Below, one piece after another: positions 1-9,410 of a DNA stretch of 64,000 nucleotides. The DNA lies in the NCBI RefSeq assembly GCF_016522535.1, contig NZ_JAEHOI010000005.1:270539-334538 (forward strand). Direction: 5' to 3'. The stretch is from Leucobacter edaphi (GTDB lineage: Bacteria > Actinomycetota > Actinomycetes > Actinomycetales > Microbacteriaceae). Every line of letters begins with the position of its first letter. Position 1 is the first letter of the stretch. Position numbers and translations under genes: made by a program. The notes under the pieces were generated by a model, which made no database searches, had not been told where the DNA came from, and saw only the letters and a list, made by a program, of their open reading frames with translations.

Positions 1-754
1 CGTGTTCCTCGGCGCGATCGGTTTCCCCGTGATCTTCGCCCTGTACCGCTACGTGACCGGCGGCTCCCGCGCCCACAAGCGGATCGGGCTGCACACGAAG
101 CTCACCCTGGCGACGACGCTCATCTTCGTGATCTTCGGGTGGCTCGCGATCGCCTCGCTCGAGTGGGACAACCCCGCGACGCTCGGCTCGCAGGGCACGG
201 GGCACACGCTGTTCAGTTCGCTCTACATGTCCGTCATGACGAGATCGGGCGGGCTCGGGATCATCGATCCGTCCGACATGAACGGCTCGACGCTGCTCGT
301 GATGGACATGCTCATGTTCGTGGGCGGCGGCTCCGCATCGACGGCCGGCGGCATCAAGGTCACGACGATCGCGGTGCTGTTCCTCGCCGCCTACGCCGAG
401 GCTCGCGGCTACCGCGACGTCCAGGCCTTCGGCCGCAGCATCCCGAACGAGGTGCTCCGCGTCTCCGTCTCCGTGCTGATCTGGGGCGCGACGATCGTGC
501 TCGCGTCGACGGTCGCGATCCTGCACATCACGAAGGAACCCCTCGACATCGTGCTGTTCGAGGTGATCTCCGCGTTCGGCACCTGTGGGCTGTCGAGCAA
601 CCTGTCGGCGGAGCTCCCCGATTCAGGAAAGTACATCCTCGCCGCGACCATGTGGGCCGGTCGCGTCGGAACCGTCACGCTCGCCGCCGCCGTCGCCGCG
701 ACGAGCCGCTCACGTCTCTACCGTCTCCCCGAGGAAAGGCCGATCGTTGGTTGA
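1..754 (+). CDS. TrkH/KtrB-family potassium uptake channel subunit, C-terminal part
   Basis: Integral membrane subunit that forms the K+-conducting pore of a Trk/Ktr system. The reading frame is open from the first base, so the 5' end lies outside the window; about 250 residues are visible. Long hydrophobic segments alternate with pore-loop-like stretches. The glycine-rich GGGSASTAGGIKVTT block typical of TrkH/KtrB is at about residues 109-123, and SAFGTCGLS (about residue 190) fits the fourth P-loop. The third P-loop reads TRSGGLGIID instead of the common RTAGF form. The stop overlaps the start of the TrkA/KtrA gene by 8 bases, so the two subunits are translationally coupled. Confidence 0.88.
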   Translation, partial: VFLGAIGFPVIFALYRYVTGGSRAHKRIGLHTKLTLATTLIFVIFGWLAIASLEWDNPATLGSQGTGHTLFSSLYMSVMTRSGGLGIIDPSDMNGSTLLVMDMLMFVGGGSASTAGGIKVTTIAVLFLAAYAEARGYRDVQAFGRSIPNEVLRVSVSVLIWGATIVLASTVAILHITKEPLDIVLFEVISAFGTCGLSSNLSAELPDSGKYILAATMWAGRVGTVTLAAAVAATSRSRLYRLPEERPIVG

Positions 755-1412
755 TATTCGAAGTGATGCCCCCGTCATCGTGATCGGCCTCGGCCGCTTC
801 GGCGCCGCCACGGCCGGCCAGCTCGACCGGCAGGATCGCGAGGTGCTCGTCGTCGACACCGATCCCGCGCTCGTGCAGAAGTGGTCGGATCGCGTGACCC
901 ACGCGGTGCAGGCCGACGCCCGCTCGATGGAGGCCCTGCGCCAGATCGGCGCGGACGAGTTCCAGATCGCCGTCGTCGCGACGGGTGCGTCGATCGAGTC
1001 GAGCGTGCTCATCGCCGCGAACCTCGTCGATCTCGGGATCCCGCAGATCTGGGCGAAGGCGATCTCGCTGTCCCACGGCAAGATCCTCGAGCGGATCGGC
1101 GTGAACCACGTCATCTATCCGGAGCGCGAGGCCGGCGAGCGGGTCGCCCACCTGCTCTCGGGCAGCATGCTCGACTTCATCCAGTTCGACGACAACTACG
1201 TCATCGCGAAGATGTACCCGCCGCGCTCGATCCGGGGCCGCTCGCTCGCCGACAGCGGCGTGCGCACGCGATATCGCGTGACCGTCGTCGGCGTCAAGAC
1301 CCCCGGTCAGCCGTTCACACACGCCACGCAGGACACCGTGGTGTCGCCGCACGACCTCATCATCGTGTCGGGCACGGCGTCCGACGTGGAGCGCTTCGCC
1401 ACGATCGGCTAG
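747..1412 (+). CDS. TrkA/KtrA-family potassium channel regulatory subunit (RCK)
   Basis: Cytoplasmic gating subunit of about 221 residues that binds nucleotides and controls the K+ channel encoded just upstream. An N-terminal Rossmann (RCK_N) fold shows VIVIGLGRFG at about residues 9-18 and an acidic strand end (VVDTD). The C-terminal ~80 residues resemble a TrkA_C ligand domain. I chose the TTG at 747 because GAGGAAAGG lies 8 bases upstream; the frame also stays open further upstream inside trkH, but without a ribosome-binding site. Length matches single-RCK KtrA proteins rather than the double-domain TrkA of enterobacteria. Confidence 0.88.
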   Translation: MVDIRSDAPVIVIGLGRFGAATAGQLDRQDREVLVVDTDPALVQKWSDRVTHAVQADARSMEALRQIGADEFQIAVVATGASIESSVLIAANLVDLGIPQIWAKAISLSHGKILERIGVNHVIYPEREAGERVAHLLSGSMLDFIQFDDNYVIAKMYPPRSIRGRSLADSGVRTRYRVTVVGVKTPGQPFTHATQDTVVSPHDLIIVSGTASDVERFATIG

Positions 1413-1424
1413 CGCCCGCGGCCC

Positions 1425-2312
1425 CTACTGCGCTTCGAGCTCCTCGGAGCGCCGGATGTTCGCGGCGAGCGCCCGGTCGAACAGCGTCCCCCAGTCGGCG
1501 CCCTGCAGCACCTCGATCGCGCGCTCAGTCGTGCCCTTCGGGCTCGTCACGTTGCGGCGCAGCTGCGCGGGCTCGTCGGCGCTGCCGAACATGAGCTCCG
1601 CGGCGCCGGCGATCGTGCCCTGCACGAGCGTGCGGGCCTGATCAGGGTCGAATCCGAGCCGCTCGGCCGCCGCGGTCATCTCCTCGGCGTAGAGGAAGAG
1701 GTAGGCGGGGCCCGAGCCGGAGATCGCGGCGATCGCGTTGATCTGGTCCTCGCGCACCTCGATCACGTCGCCGACGGTCGCGAAGAGGCGGCTCACGGTC
1801 GCGAGGTCGCTCGCGCTCGCGGCGGCGCCCGGCGCGATGCCCGTCACGCCTCGGCCGATGAGCGAGGGCGTGTTCGGCATCGCCCGGACCACGGAAACGC
1901 CGTCGGAAAGCTCGGCCTCGATGGTCGCGCAGGTGACGCCGGCAGCGACGCTCACCACGATCGCGCCGGGCTCCAGGTCCGCGGCGATCTCGGCGACGAC
2001 GTCCCGGATCATCCACGGCTTCACCCCGAGGATCACGAGGCCGGCGCCACGGACGGCGCGCCGGTTCGCCTCGGGGTCCGACTCCCCAGCGATCGCCTCA
2101 ACGTCCGACGCGCCGGAGAACCGCAGGGCGCTCTCCTCCGAGCGCGTCGTCACCCGGATCGGGCGCGCGATCCTGACCTCGGGCCTGCGCAGCCCCTCCA
2201 GAATGGCTCCGCCCATCGATCCCACCCCGAGCATCGCCGTGATCGGGAGTTCTGCGGTGTCGTTCGAGGTCGCGGAGGTGGTTTCCCTGGTCTGCTCGTG
2301 CGCTGCGGTCAT
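1425..2312 (-). CDS. proC: pyrroline-5-carboxylate reductase
   Basis: Last step of proline biosynthesis: NAD(P)H reduction of 1-pyrroline-5-carboxylate. The N-terminal dinucleotide-binding motif is MLGVGSMGGAI at about residues 28-38. The C-terminal signature shows ISGSGPAYLFLYAEEM and a helix with TSPKGTTERAIEVL, both typical of ProC. At 295 residues it is about 25 longer than usual because of a polar N-terminal tail. The ATG at 2310-2312 is preceded by GGAGAG at a short spacing, so the tail may be real; the internal Met just before the GVGSMG motif is an alternative start. It lies tail-to-tail with the KtrA gene, 12 bases apart. Confidence 0.93.
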   Translation of the reverse strand: MTAAHEQTRETTSATSNDTAELPITAMLGVGSMGGAILEGLRRPEVRIARPIRVTTRSEESALRFSGASDVEAIAGESDPEANRRAVRGAGLVILGVKPWMIRDVVAEIAADLEPGAIVVSVAAGVTCATIEAELSDGVSVVRAMPNTPSLIGRGVTGIAPGAAASASDLATVSRLFATVGDVIEVREDQINAIAAISGSGPAYLFLYAEEMTAAAERLGFDPDQARTLVQGTIAGAAELMFGSADEPAQLRRNVTSPKGTTERAIEVLQGADWGTLFDRALAANIRRSEELEAQ

Positions 2313-2465
2313 GCTCTCCAGTGTAGGCAGCGGTCGCCCGCGCCGGGAGGTCTCCGCGGTCCGGCCCCGCGGCGCAGGACCCTCGAGGAATCCCGCGGGA
2401 GCACTGCCTCGCCGCGTAGACTGGGCGGGAAACGGAGTCACCCACCCTCCAGGAGGCAGAGCGGC

Positions 2466-3428
2466 ATGAGTGCGACAGGCGGCAACAAGGCGATCATCGC
2501 GGCGTTTCTCGCCAACATGGGGATCGCCATCACGAAGTTCATCGCCTGGGCGTTCTCGGGTTCGTCCTCGATGCTCGCGGAGGGCGTGCACTCCCTCGCG
2601 GACTCCGGCAACCAGCTGCTCCTGCTGCTCGGCGGGAAGCGCGCGAAGCAGGCGGCGGACAAGGAGCACCCGTTCGGTTACGGCCGGGTGCGCTTCGTCT
2701 ACGCCTTCGTCGTCGCGATCGTGCTGTTCTCGATCGGTGGCGTGTTCTCCGTCTACGAGGGCATCTCCAAGCTCCAGAATCCGCACCCGCTTGAGGTGTG
2801 GTGGCTGCCGGTGCTCGTGCTCGTGATCGCGATCACGCTCGAGAGCTTCTCGCTTCGCACCGCGATCAAGGAGAGCATCCCCCACAAGGGCAATTCGACG
2901 TGGGTGCAGTTCATCCGCCGCTCGAAGGCCCCCGAACTGCCGATCGTCCTGCTCGAGGATCTCGCGGCGCTGCTCGGCCTGGTCATCGCCCTGTTCGGTG
3001 TCGGCCTGACGGCGCTCACCGGCAACGGCCTGTACGACGGCATCGCGACGATCGCGATCGGCGTGCTGCTCGTGGCGGTCGCGGTGATCGTTGCGCTTGA
3101 GGTGAAGAGCCTGCTCGTGGGCGAGGGCGCGAGCGATGACGATGTCGCGAAGATCGAGACGGCGCTGCTCGCTTCGAAGGACGTCGGCCGGATCATCCAC
3201 ATGAAGACCCTGTATCTCGGACCGGACGAGTTCATGGTCGGCGCGAAGATCGACGTCGAGCCGTCGAAGACCATGGGCGAGGTGTCCGTGATCGTGAACC
3301 TCGCCGAGCGCCGGATCCGCGAGGCGGTTCCGGCCGCGCGGATCATCTACATCGAGCCGGACATCTATCTGGATCCGGACGCGGGGACGCCCTCGACCAG
3401 CTCCATCGTGATGCTGTCGAGCGACTAG
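2466..3428 (+). CDS. cation diffusion facilitator (CDF/ZnT-like) transporter
   Basis: Membrane exporter of about 320 residues for divalent metals. Five to six hydrophobic segments are visible. The family metal-site pattern appears as AEGVHSLADSGNQ (about residues 39-51) in TM2, with EHPFGYGR following TM2, and DLAALLG (about residue 167) in TM5. This spacing is typical of the subgroup near human ZnT9, in which the TM2 site is HxxxD. A short cytosolic domain follows TM6. AGGAGG precedes the ATG by about 10 bases. The metal cannot be read from sequence; there is no His-rich loop. It is divergent from proC and likely monocistronic. Confidence 0.9.
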   Translation: MSATGGNKAIIAAFLANMGIAITKFIAWAFSGSSSMLAEGVHSLADSGNQLLLLLGGKRAKQAADKEHPFGYGRVRFVYAFVVAIVLFSIGGVFSVYEGISKLQNPHPLEVWWLPVLVLVIAITLESFSLRTAIKESIPHKGNSTWVQFIRRSKAPELPIVLLEDLAALLGLVIALFGVGLTALTGNGLYDGIATIAIGVLLVAVAVIVALEVKSLLVGEGASDDDVAKIETALLASKDVGRIIHMKTLYLGPDEFMVGAKIDVEPSKTMGEVSVIVNLAERRIREAVPAARIIYIEPDIYLDPDAGTPSTSSIVMLSSD

Positions 3429-3431
3429 CCG

Positions 3432-3479
3432 GTGCGCGCCTCCGCGGCGCGCACTCCGCTTTCGGGGCCAGGGGCCCCG
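3432..3479. terminator. two consecutive hairpins after the cation transporter
   Basis: A 9-bp stem (3432-3440 with 3446-3454, loop of 5) is followed by a 7-bp stem (CGGGGCC 3463-3469 with GGCCCCG 3473-3479) and then a T-rich TGTATTT. The position just downstream of the transporter stop fits transcription termination. No long U-run is present, which is common in high-GC actinobacteria. Confidence 0.6.
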
Positions 3480-3698
3480 TGTATTTCTGGCGCGTTCGCC
3501 TCACTTCCGTCAACTTGTCAGGACAATCGGCACCCACCGTTTGCCCGCGACCAGCGCTTTTCGCACGACCGCGCTGACCGTTCACATCCAGGGCCCTTCT
3601 GAGACATCTGTTGTACATCGAGTCTCCCTAGCGTGGAATCTTGGACCGGGGCCGCGATGACCGCCCCCGGCCACTCCACACCGAGGAAGGATGTCCCC

Positions 3699-4835
3699 GT
3701 GACTTCACGCGCTCTCCTGCGCTCCGCAACCCTGGCCACCGCAGTTCTGCTCATCGGCGGCTCGCTCGCGGCCTGCTCCCCCGCCGGCGGCTCCGGCGGC
3801 GACGGCAACTCCTCCGATGCGGCGGCCGCCAAGAGCGCCGCCGATCTCGGGGGCATGGACGGCCTCGTCAAGGCGGCACAGGCCGAGGGCCAGCTCAACG
3901 TGATCGCCCTCCCCGAGGACTGGGCGAACTACGGCAAGATCATCGCCGGCTTCGAGGAGAAGTACGACATCAAGGTCAACTCCGCGAACCCCGACGCCTC
4001 GAGCGCCGAGGAGATCCAGGCCGCAGACAACCTGGCCGGCCAGGACACGGCCCCCGACGTCTTCGACCTCGGCACCGCCGTCGCGCTCGAGAACACCGCC
4101 AAGTTCGCGCCCTACAAGGTCGAGAAGTGGGACGAGATCCCCGAGGGCAACAAGCACCCCGACGGCCTCTGGGTCAACAACTACTCCGGCATCATGTCGA
4201 TCGGCTACGACTCGGCGAAGCTGCCCGAGCCGACGAAGCTCGACGACCTGCTCGACGCGAAGTACAAGGGCGCGATCGCGATCAACGGCGATCCCACCCA
4301 GGCCGGCGCAGCGTTCGCCGCGGTCGGCTCGATCTCCGCGCTGAACGGTGGCGGCGTCGACAACTTCGGTCCCGGCGTCGACTTCGTCGGCAAGCTGAGC
4401 AAGGCGGGCAACTTCCTGACGGTCGACCCGACGCCCGCCACGATCGCCTCGGGCGAGACGCCCGCCGTGTTCGACTGGTCGTTCAACAACGTGGGCGCCG
4501 CGAAGGAGAAGCCGAGCTTCAAGACCACGGTGCTCCCGGGCAAGGCGTACGTCTCGTTCTACAACGAGGCCATCAACAAGGCGGCCCCGCACCCGGCCGC
4601 GGCGCGCCTGTGGCAGGAGTGGATCTTCTCGGACGACGCCCAGAAGCTCTACCTCGAGGCGAACGCCGTGCCCGTGCGCGTCGACGCGCTGAAGAAGTCC
4701 GGCTCGGTCGATGAGAAGGCGCTCGAGCAGGCGACCTTCGGCACGAGCAGCGCCGACTGGGTCACCCCGGACACCAAGCAGGTCGAGGCAGCCAACAAGC
4801 TGCTCACCGACCGCTGGGCCACGGCCATCAAGTAG
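3699..4835 (+). CDS. ABC transporter substrate-binding lipoprotein (POPT-type importer)
   Basis: Extracellular solute-binding protein of about 378 residues, lipid-anchored outside the membrane. A signal peptide with lipobox (SLAAC, Cys at about residue 25) is followed by a Gly/Ser-rich spacer and a type 2 periplasmic-binding fold resembling spermidine/putrescine, Fe3+ or phosphonate binders. The GTG at 3699 is chosen because GAGGAAGG ends 8 bases upstream; the start then leads straight into the signal peptide. It heads a four-gene importer operon. The substrate is not decidable from sequence: polyamine, opine, phosphonate and thiamine relatives share this layout. Confidence 0.85.
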   Translation: MTSRALLRSATLATAVLLIGGSLAACSPAGGSGGDGNSSDAAAAKSAADLGGMDGLVKAAQAEGQLNVIALPEDWANYGKIIAGFEEKYDIKVNSANPDASSAEEIQAADNLAGQDTAPDVFDLGTAVALENTAKFAPYKVEKWDEIPEGNKHPDGLWVNNYSGIMSIGYDSAKLPEPTKLDDLLDAKYKGAIAINGDPTQAGAAFAAVGSISALNGGGVDNFGPGVDFVGKLSKAGNFLTVDPTPATIASGETPAVFDWSFNNVGAAKEKPSFKTTVLPGKAYVSFYNEAINKAAPHPAAARLWQEWIFSDDAQKLYLEANAVPVRVDALKKSGSVDEKALEQATFGTSSADWVTPDTKQVEAANKLLTDRWATAIK

Positions 4836-4842
4836 CCGGTCG

Positions 4843-4874
4843 GGGGCGGGGTCCGGAGGTCCGGGCCCCGCCCC
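4843..4874 (+). terminator. intercistronic hairpin between binding protein and permease genes
   Basis: A 14-bp GC stem (4843-4856 with 4861-4874, one G-T wobble, 4-base loop) follows the binding-protein stop and precedes the permease ATG by 18 bases. Such hairpins in ABC operons lower expression of the membrane genes relative to the binding protein or protect the upstream mRNA; which applies here is inference. Confidence 0.6.
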
Positions 4875-4892
4875 TCCGCTTCTGGCTCTCGC

Positions 4893-5738
4893 ATGCGTCG
4901 CCTCCTCCCCGCGCTCGGGCTCACCCCGTTCGCCGCATACGTCCTCCTCTTCCTCGCCGTCCCGACCGTGCTCGCGGTCTCCAGCGGGTTCTTCGGCCCC
5001 GAGGGATTCACGCTCGCCGGCCTGCAGGTCCTCACCGACCCCACCACGCTCTCCGCGTTCTGGGCGAGCGTCTGGGTGAGTGCACTGACGGCCGTGGTCG
5101 GCGCGCTGTTCGGCGCGGTCCTGTGCTGGGCACTCGCCGCGCTCCCCGAGGGCGGCCCGATCCGGCGCGTTGTCGATTCCGCGAGCTCGGTGCTCGCGCA
5201 GTTCGGCGGCGTCATGCTCGCGTTCGCGTTCATCGCGACGATCGGCATCCAGGGCATCATCACGGTGGTCCTGCGTGATCGATTCGGCACTGACATCTAC
5301 GCCGACGGCGTCTGGCTCTATCAGCTCCCTGGCCTGATCATGCCCTATCTCTACTTCCAGGTGCCCCTCATGGTGATCACGTTCCTCCCGGCGGTCCAGG
5401 CGCTGAAGCCCGACTGGTCCGAGGCCGTCGCCACGCTCGGCGGCGGGGGCGCCGCCTACTGGTTCCGCGTGGGCCTTCCGATCCTCACACCCGCGTTCCT
5501 CGGCTCGCTCCTGCTGCTCTTCGCGAACGCATTCTCCTCATACGCGACGGCTGCGGCCCTGATCAGCCAGGGTTCTCAGATCGTCCCGCTGCAGATCCGC
5601 GCCGCGCTCATCGGTGAGACGGGCGCGAGCCACGTCGGTTCGGCAGGGATCCTCGCGCTGGGGATGATCCTCGTGATGACGATCGTCATGCTCGGCTACG
5701 GTCGCCTGATGGCGCGCGCCGCGAGGTGGCAGCGATGA
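4893..5738 (+). CDS. ABC transporter permease, first subunit
   Basis: Inner-membrane permease of 281 residues with about six transmembrane helices. The binding-protein-dependent transport signature (EAA loop) is visible as WSEAVATLGGGGAAYWFRVGLPIL around residue 180, which contacts the ATPase. The ATG at 4893 directly follows the intercistronic hairpin. Its stop overlaps the next start in an ATGA, so translation of the two permeases is coupled. Confidence 0.88.
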   Translation: MRRLLPALGLTPFAAYVLLFLAVPTVLAVSSGFFGPEGFTLAGLQVLTDPTTLSAFWASVWVSALTAVVGALFGAVLCWALAALPEGGPIRRVVDSASSVLAQFGGVMLAFAFIATIGIQGIITVVLRDRFGTDIYADGVWLYQLPGLIMPYLYFQVPLMVITFLPAVQALKPDWSEAVATLGGGGAAYWFRVGLPILTPAFLGSLLLLFANAFSSYATAAALISQGSQIVPLQIRAALIGETGASHVGSAGILALGMILVMTIVMLGYGRLMARAARWQR

Positions 5739-6688
5739 GCGGGCGGGTGCCCGGCCGGCCGTCGCGCGGCGTCGCCAAGGCCGTCGTCGCGGTGATCGGA
5801 GCGATCTTCCTGATCCCGCTCGTCGCAATGCTCGAGTTCACGATGCGCGCGAAGGACGGCGGCTACAGCCTGGAGCACTGGGCGAGCCTCTTCGATCCGG
5901 CGAAGGCGCGCGCGTACGGCGTGCTGTTCGACGGCATCGGCAACTCGTTCCTGCTCGCGGCGTGCACGCTCGCGATCGTACTCGCGGTGTTCTTCCCCAC
6001 GATCGTGCTCGTGCATCTCGCGTTCCCGCGGTTGCAGCGGGCGCTCGACCTGCTCACGGTGCTGCCGATCGCGATCCCCGCGATCGTCCTCGTGGTCGGA
6101 TTCGCCCCGATCTACCGGGTGATCGGGCAGAACGTGAGCTCCGGGGTGTGGACGCTGAGCCTCGCTTACGGCGTCCTCGTGCTGCCCTTCGCCTACCGCT
6201 CGATCGTCGCCGACCTCTCCGGAATGGACGCGCGCGTGCTGGCCGAGGCGGCCCGGTCACTCGGTGCCGGCTGGGGCACGATCCTCGTCCGCGTCATCGC
6301 TCCCGGCGTGCGCCGCGGGCTGCTCGCGGCCTCGCTCCTCACGATCGCGATCGTGCTCGGCGAGTTCACGGTGTCCTCGCTGCTCAACCGGATCACGCTG
6401 CAGACCGCGCTGCTGCAGCTCTCGAAGTCGGACCCGTTCGTGGCCGTCGCGGTCGCGCTGCTTGCTCTGATCGGAGCTTTCGTGGTGCTGCTCGTGATCG
6501 GTGGGACGGGAGGCCCGCCGCGGAGCCGGAAGCGGCGACGGCCGCGGGCCGCCGATCGGCCCGGCCCGGGCGCGGCAGCCGTTCCCCCGAGCCCTCCCAG
6601 CCCGTTCGTCTCGACGATCGCGAAGCCCGCACCGGCTTCCGCGCCGGCAGCCCTCCACACGACCAAGGAATCCCATGCCCACTCCTGA
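5735..6688 (+). CDS. ABC transporter permease, second subunit
   Basis: Second membrane subunit of the importer, about 317 residues. The EAA loop reads LAEAARSLGAGWGTILVRVIAPG at about residues 168-190. The ATG at 5735 overlaps the previous stop (ATGA) and has GAGGTGG about 8 bases upstream. The C-terminal ~60 residues are Arg-, Pro- and Ala-rich and hydrophilic, an unusual tail that partly overlaps the ATPase gene (14 bases); it may be a cytosolic extension. Confidence 0.88.
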   Translation: MSGRVPGRPSRGVAKAVVAVIGAIFLIPLVAMLEFTMRAKDGGYSLEHWASLFDPAKARAYGVLFDGIGNSFLLAACTLAIVLAVFFPTIVLVHLAFPRLQRALDLLTVLPIAIPAIVLVVGFAPIYRVIGQNVSSGVWTLSLAYGVLVLPFAYRSIVADLSGMDARVLAEAARSLGAGWGTILVRVIAPGVRRGLLAASLLTIAIVLGEFTVSSLLNRITLQTALLQLSKSDPFVAVAVALLALIGAFVVLLVIGGTGGPPRSRKRRRPRAADRPGPGAAAVPPSPPSPFVSTIAKPAPASAPAALHTTKESHAHS

Positions 6689-7799
6689 GCAGACCACCAC
6701 TTCCCGCGCGCACGCGCCCTCCGGCACGACGGGGCCCTCCTCCGGCTCTGCGGTCCGGCTCGAGGGAGTGACGAAGAGCTTCGGCGCGACGACCGTGCTG
6801 CACGGCGTCGACCTGGACCTTTCCCCTGGCGAGCTCGTCTGCCTCCTCGGCCCGTCCGGCTGCGGCAAGACGACGGCGCTGCGGTGCATCGCGGGGCTGG
6901 AGCCCGTTTCGGCCGGCCGCGTGCTGATCGGCGGCTCGGACGTCACCGAGGTGCCCGTGAATCGACGCGACATCGGCATGGTGTTTCAGCAGTACTCCCT
7001 GTTCCCGCACATGACGGTCGCGAGGAACGTGGAGTTCGGCCTCGGAATGCGCCGCGTGGCACGTGCCGAGCGAGCCACGCGCGTCGGCGAGATGCTCGAG
7101 ATCGTTGGGCTGTCCCACCTCGCGGAACGCTTCCCGCACGAGCTCTCCGGCGGCCAGCAGCAGCGCGTCGCCCTCGCTCGCGCGCTCGTCACGAGGCCGC
7201 GCGCGCTGCTGCTCGACGAGCCGCTCTCGGCGCTCGACGCGAAGGTCCGCGTGCGGCTGCGCGATCAGATCCGCGCGATCCAGACGGAGCTCGGGATCAC
7301 GACCGTGTTCGTCACGCACGATCAGGAGGAGGCGCTCGCGGTCTCGGATCGCGTCGCCGTCATGGAGGGCGGGCGGATCGCCCAGCTCGGGACGCCGGAG
7401 GATCTCTACCGCCGACCGGTCTCTCCGTTCGTTGCGGACTTCGTCGGCCTGTCGAACCGGGTCGCCGGCGTGCTCGACGGCGCCTCCGTGCGGGTGCGCG
7501 GGGCGCAGCTCCCGGTCATCCAGCCCGCCGACGGGGCCTCCCCCGGGCGGACGGGCGATCCCGTGACCGCCTTCATCCGGCCCGAGCACGTGCGCCTCTC
7601 GGCCTCCGCCGCGGGCGGCGACTCCTCAGCCGTTGTCCTCACGACCGGGTTTCTCGGCCCGATCAGGCGGACGATCGTGCAGTTCGCGGACGGGGCCGAG
7701 CTCGCGGTGCAGCACGGATCCGAAACCGCGTACGAGGCAGGCGACCGCGTCGACGTGGCGTTCGCGTCGGAACCCGTGACGGTCGCGCCGCGCGCCTGA
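6675..7799 (+). CDS. ABC transporter ATP-binding protein (POPT family)
   Basis: ATPase of about 374 residues that energises the importer. Visible motifs are Walker A GPSGCGKTT, Q-loop QQYSLFPHM, signature LSGGQQQR, Walker B ALLLDEP and the H-loop VTHDQEEA. The last ~100 residues form a TOBE-like regulatory domain (FIRPEHVRL), which places it in the polyamine/opine/phosphonate/Fe group. AAGGAA precedes the ATG at 6675. The N-terminal ~25 residues are Ser/Thr/Pro-rich and poorly conserved in character. Confidence 0.92.
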   Translation: MPTPEQTTTSRAHAPSGTTGPSSGSAVRLEGVTKSFGATTVLHGVDLDLSPGELVCLLGPSGCGKTTALRCIAGLEPVSAGRVLIGGSDVTEVPVNRRDIGMVFQQYSLFPHMTVARNVEFGLGMRRVARAERATRVGEMLEIVGLSHLAERFPHELSGGQQQRVALARALVTRPRALLLDEPLSALDAKVRVRLRDQIRAIQTELGITTVFVTHDQEEALAVSDRVAVMEGGRIAQLGTPEDLYRRPVSPFVADFVGLSNRVAGVLDGASVRVRGAQLPVIQPADGASPGRTGDPVTAFIRPEHVRLSASAAGGDSSAVVLTTGFLGPIRRTIVQFADGAELAVQHGSETAYEAGDRVDVAFASEPVTVAPRA

Positions 7800-7835
7800 G
7801 CCGGTCCGCGGCAGATCCGGTCCCCGGCAGACCCG

Positions 7836-8965
<1,130 letters not shown>

Positions 8966-9023
8966 TCCGGCGGTCATTCCGCCCCGATTCCCGTCTCGCC
9001 TCCCCGAGTTTGCGGGAAATTGG

Positions 9024-9053
9024 TTGACACCCGCTGTGGAACTGTGGTTGGCT
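9024..9053 (+). promoter_or_regulatory. candidate promoter ahead of mini-ORF and winged-helix gene
   Basis: A consensus -35 TTGACA (9024-9029) is followed after 18 bases by TTGGCT (9048-9053), a weak -10 of actinobacterial type. TTGACA is also the left arm of a TTGACA/TGTCAA inverted repeat (9053-9058), which could be an operator. The predicted transcript start falls at about 9060-9061, on the ATG of the mini-ORF. Confidence 0.4.
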
Positions 9054-9060
9054 GTCAATC

Positions 9061-9165
9061 ATGCATGACACTATTCGTCCCCAGTCCGCCTTCGAGGTGA
9101 ACATTGGGCAGACCGGCATGATGATGGCCGGTCGAGGTGTCATGCGCTGTCGAATGTGCATGTGA
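9061..9165 (+). CDS. possible leaderless 34-residue leader peptide, Met/Cys-rich end
   Basis: Small frame of 34 codons with no Shine-Dalgarno sequence, starting where transcription from the candidate promoter would begin. The C-terminal third is rich in Met, Cys and Arg (ends MRCRMCM). A 9-bp inverted repeat, GCATGACAC (9063-9071) with GTGTCATGC (9137-9145), spans almost the whole frame, so ribosome progress could change RNA folding. The rest of the 445-base gap between upp and the winged-helix gene contains no other convincing frame; a short GCGGC/GCCGC hairpin is at about 9195. This is a hypothesis, not a recognised family. Confidence 0.3.
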   Translation: MHDTIRPQSAFEVNIGQTGMMMAGRGVMRCRMCM

Positions 9166-9410
9166 TCATTTCCTGATCGCGCCCCCGTTCTCCCGCGGCT
9201 GAGCCGCAGATGGAGACGCCGGCACCGAGGATCCGCTGCATCCAGCGAAGCTCCTTCCGGTCTCCGGCACCGCCACAGCAGCACCGCTGCCCCGGCACAG
9301 CGAGGATCTCACCGCCCGAATCCGGGCGACTCGCGCACACTGCACCGACCGCACGCCGCGGTCACTCTCCGCACCGCACGCGGATCGACAGCTCAAAGGA
9401 CACCATCATC

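Noticed and set aside
3429..3698. Riboswitch (TPP or similar) ahead of the ABC importer
   Set aside because: No conserved riboswitch core could be found; only two terminator-like hairpins are visible.
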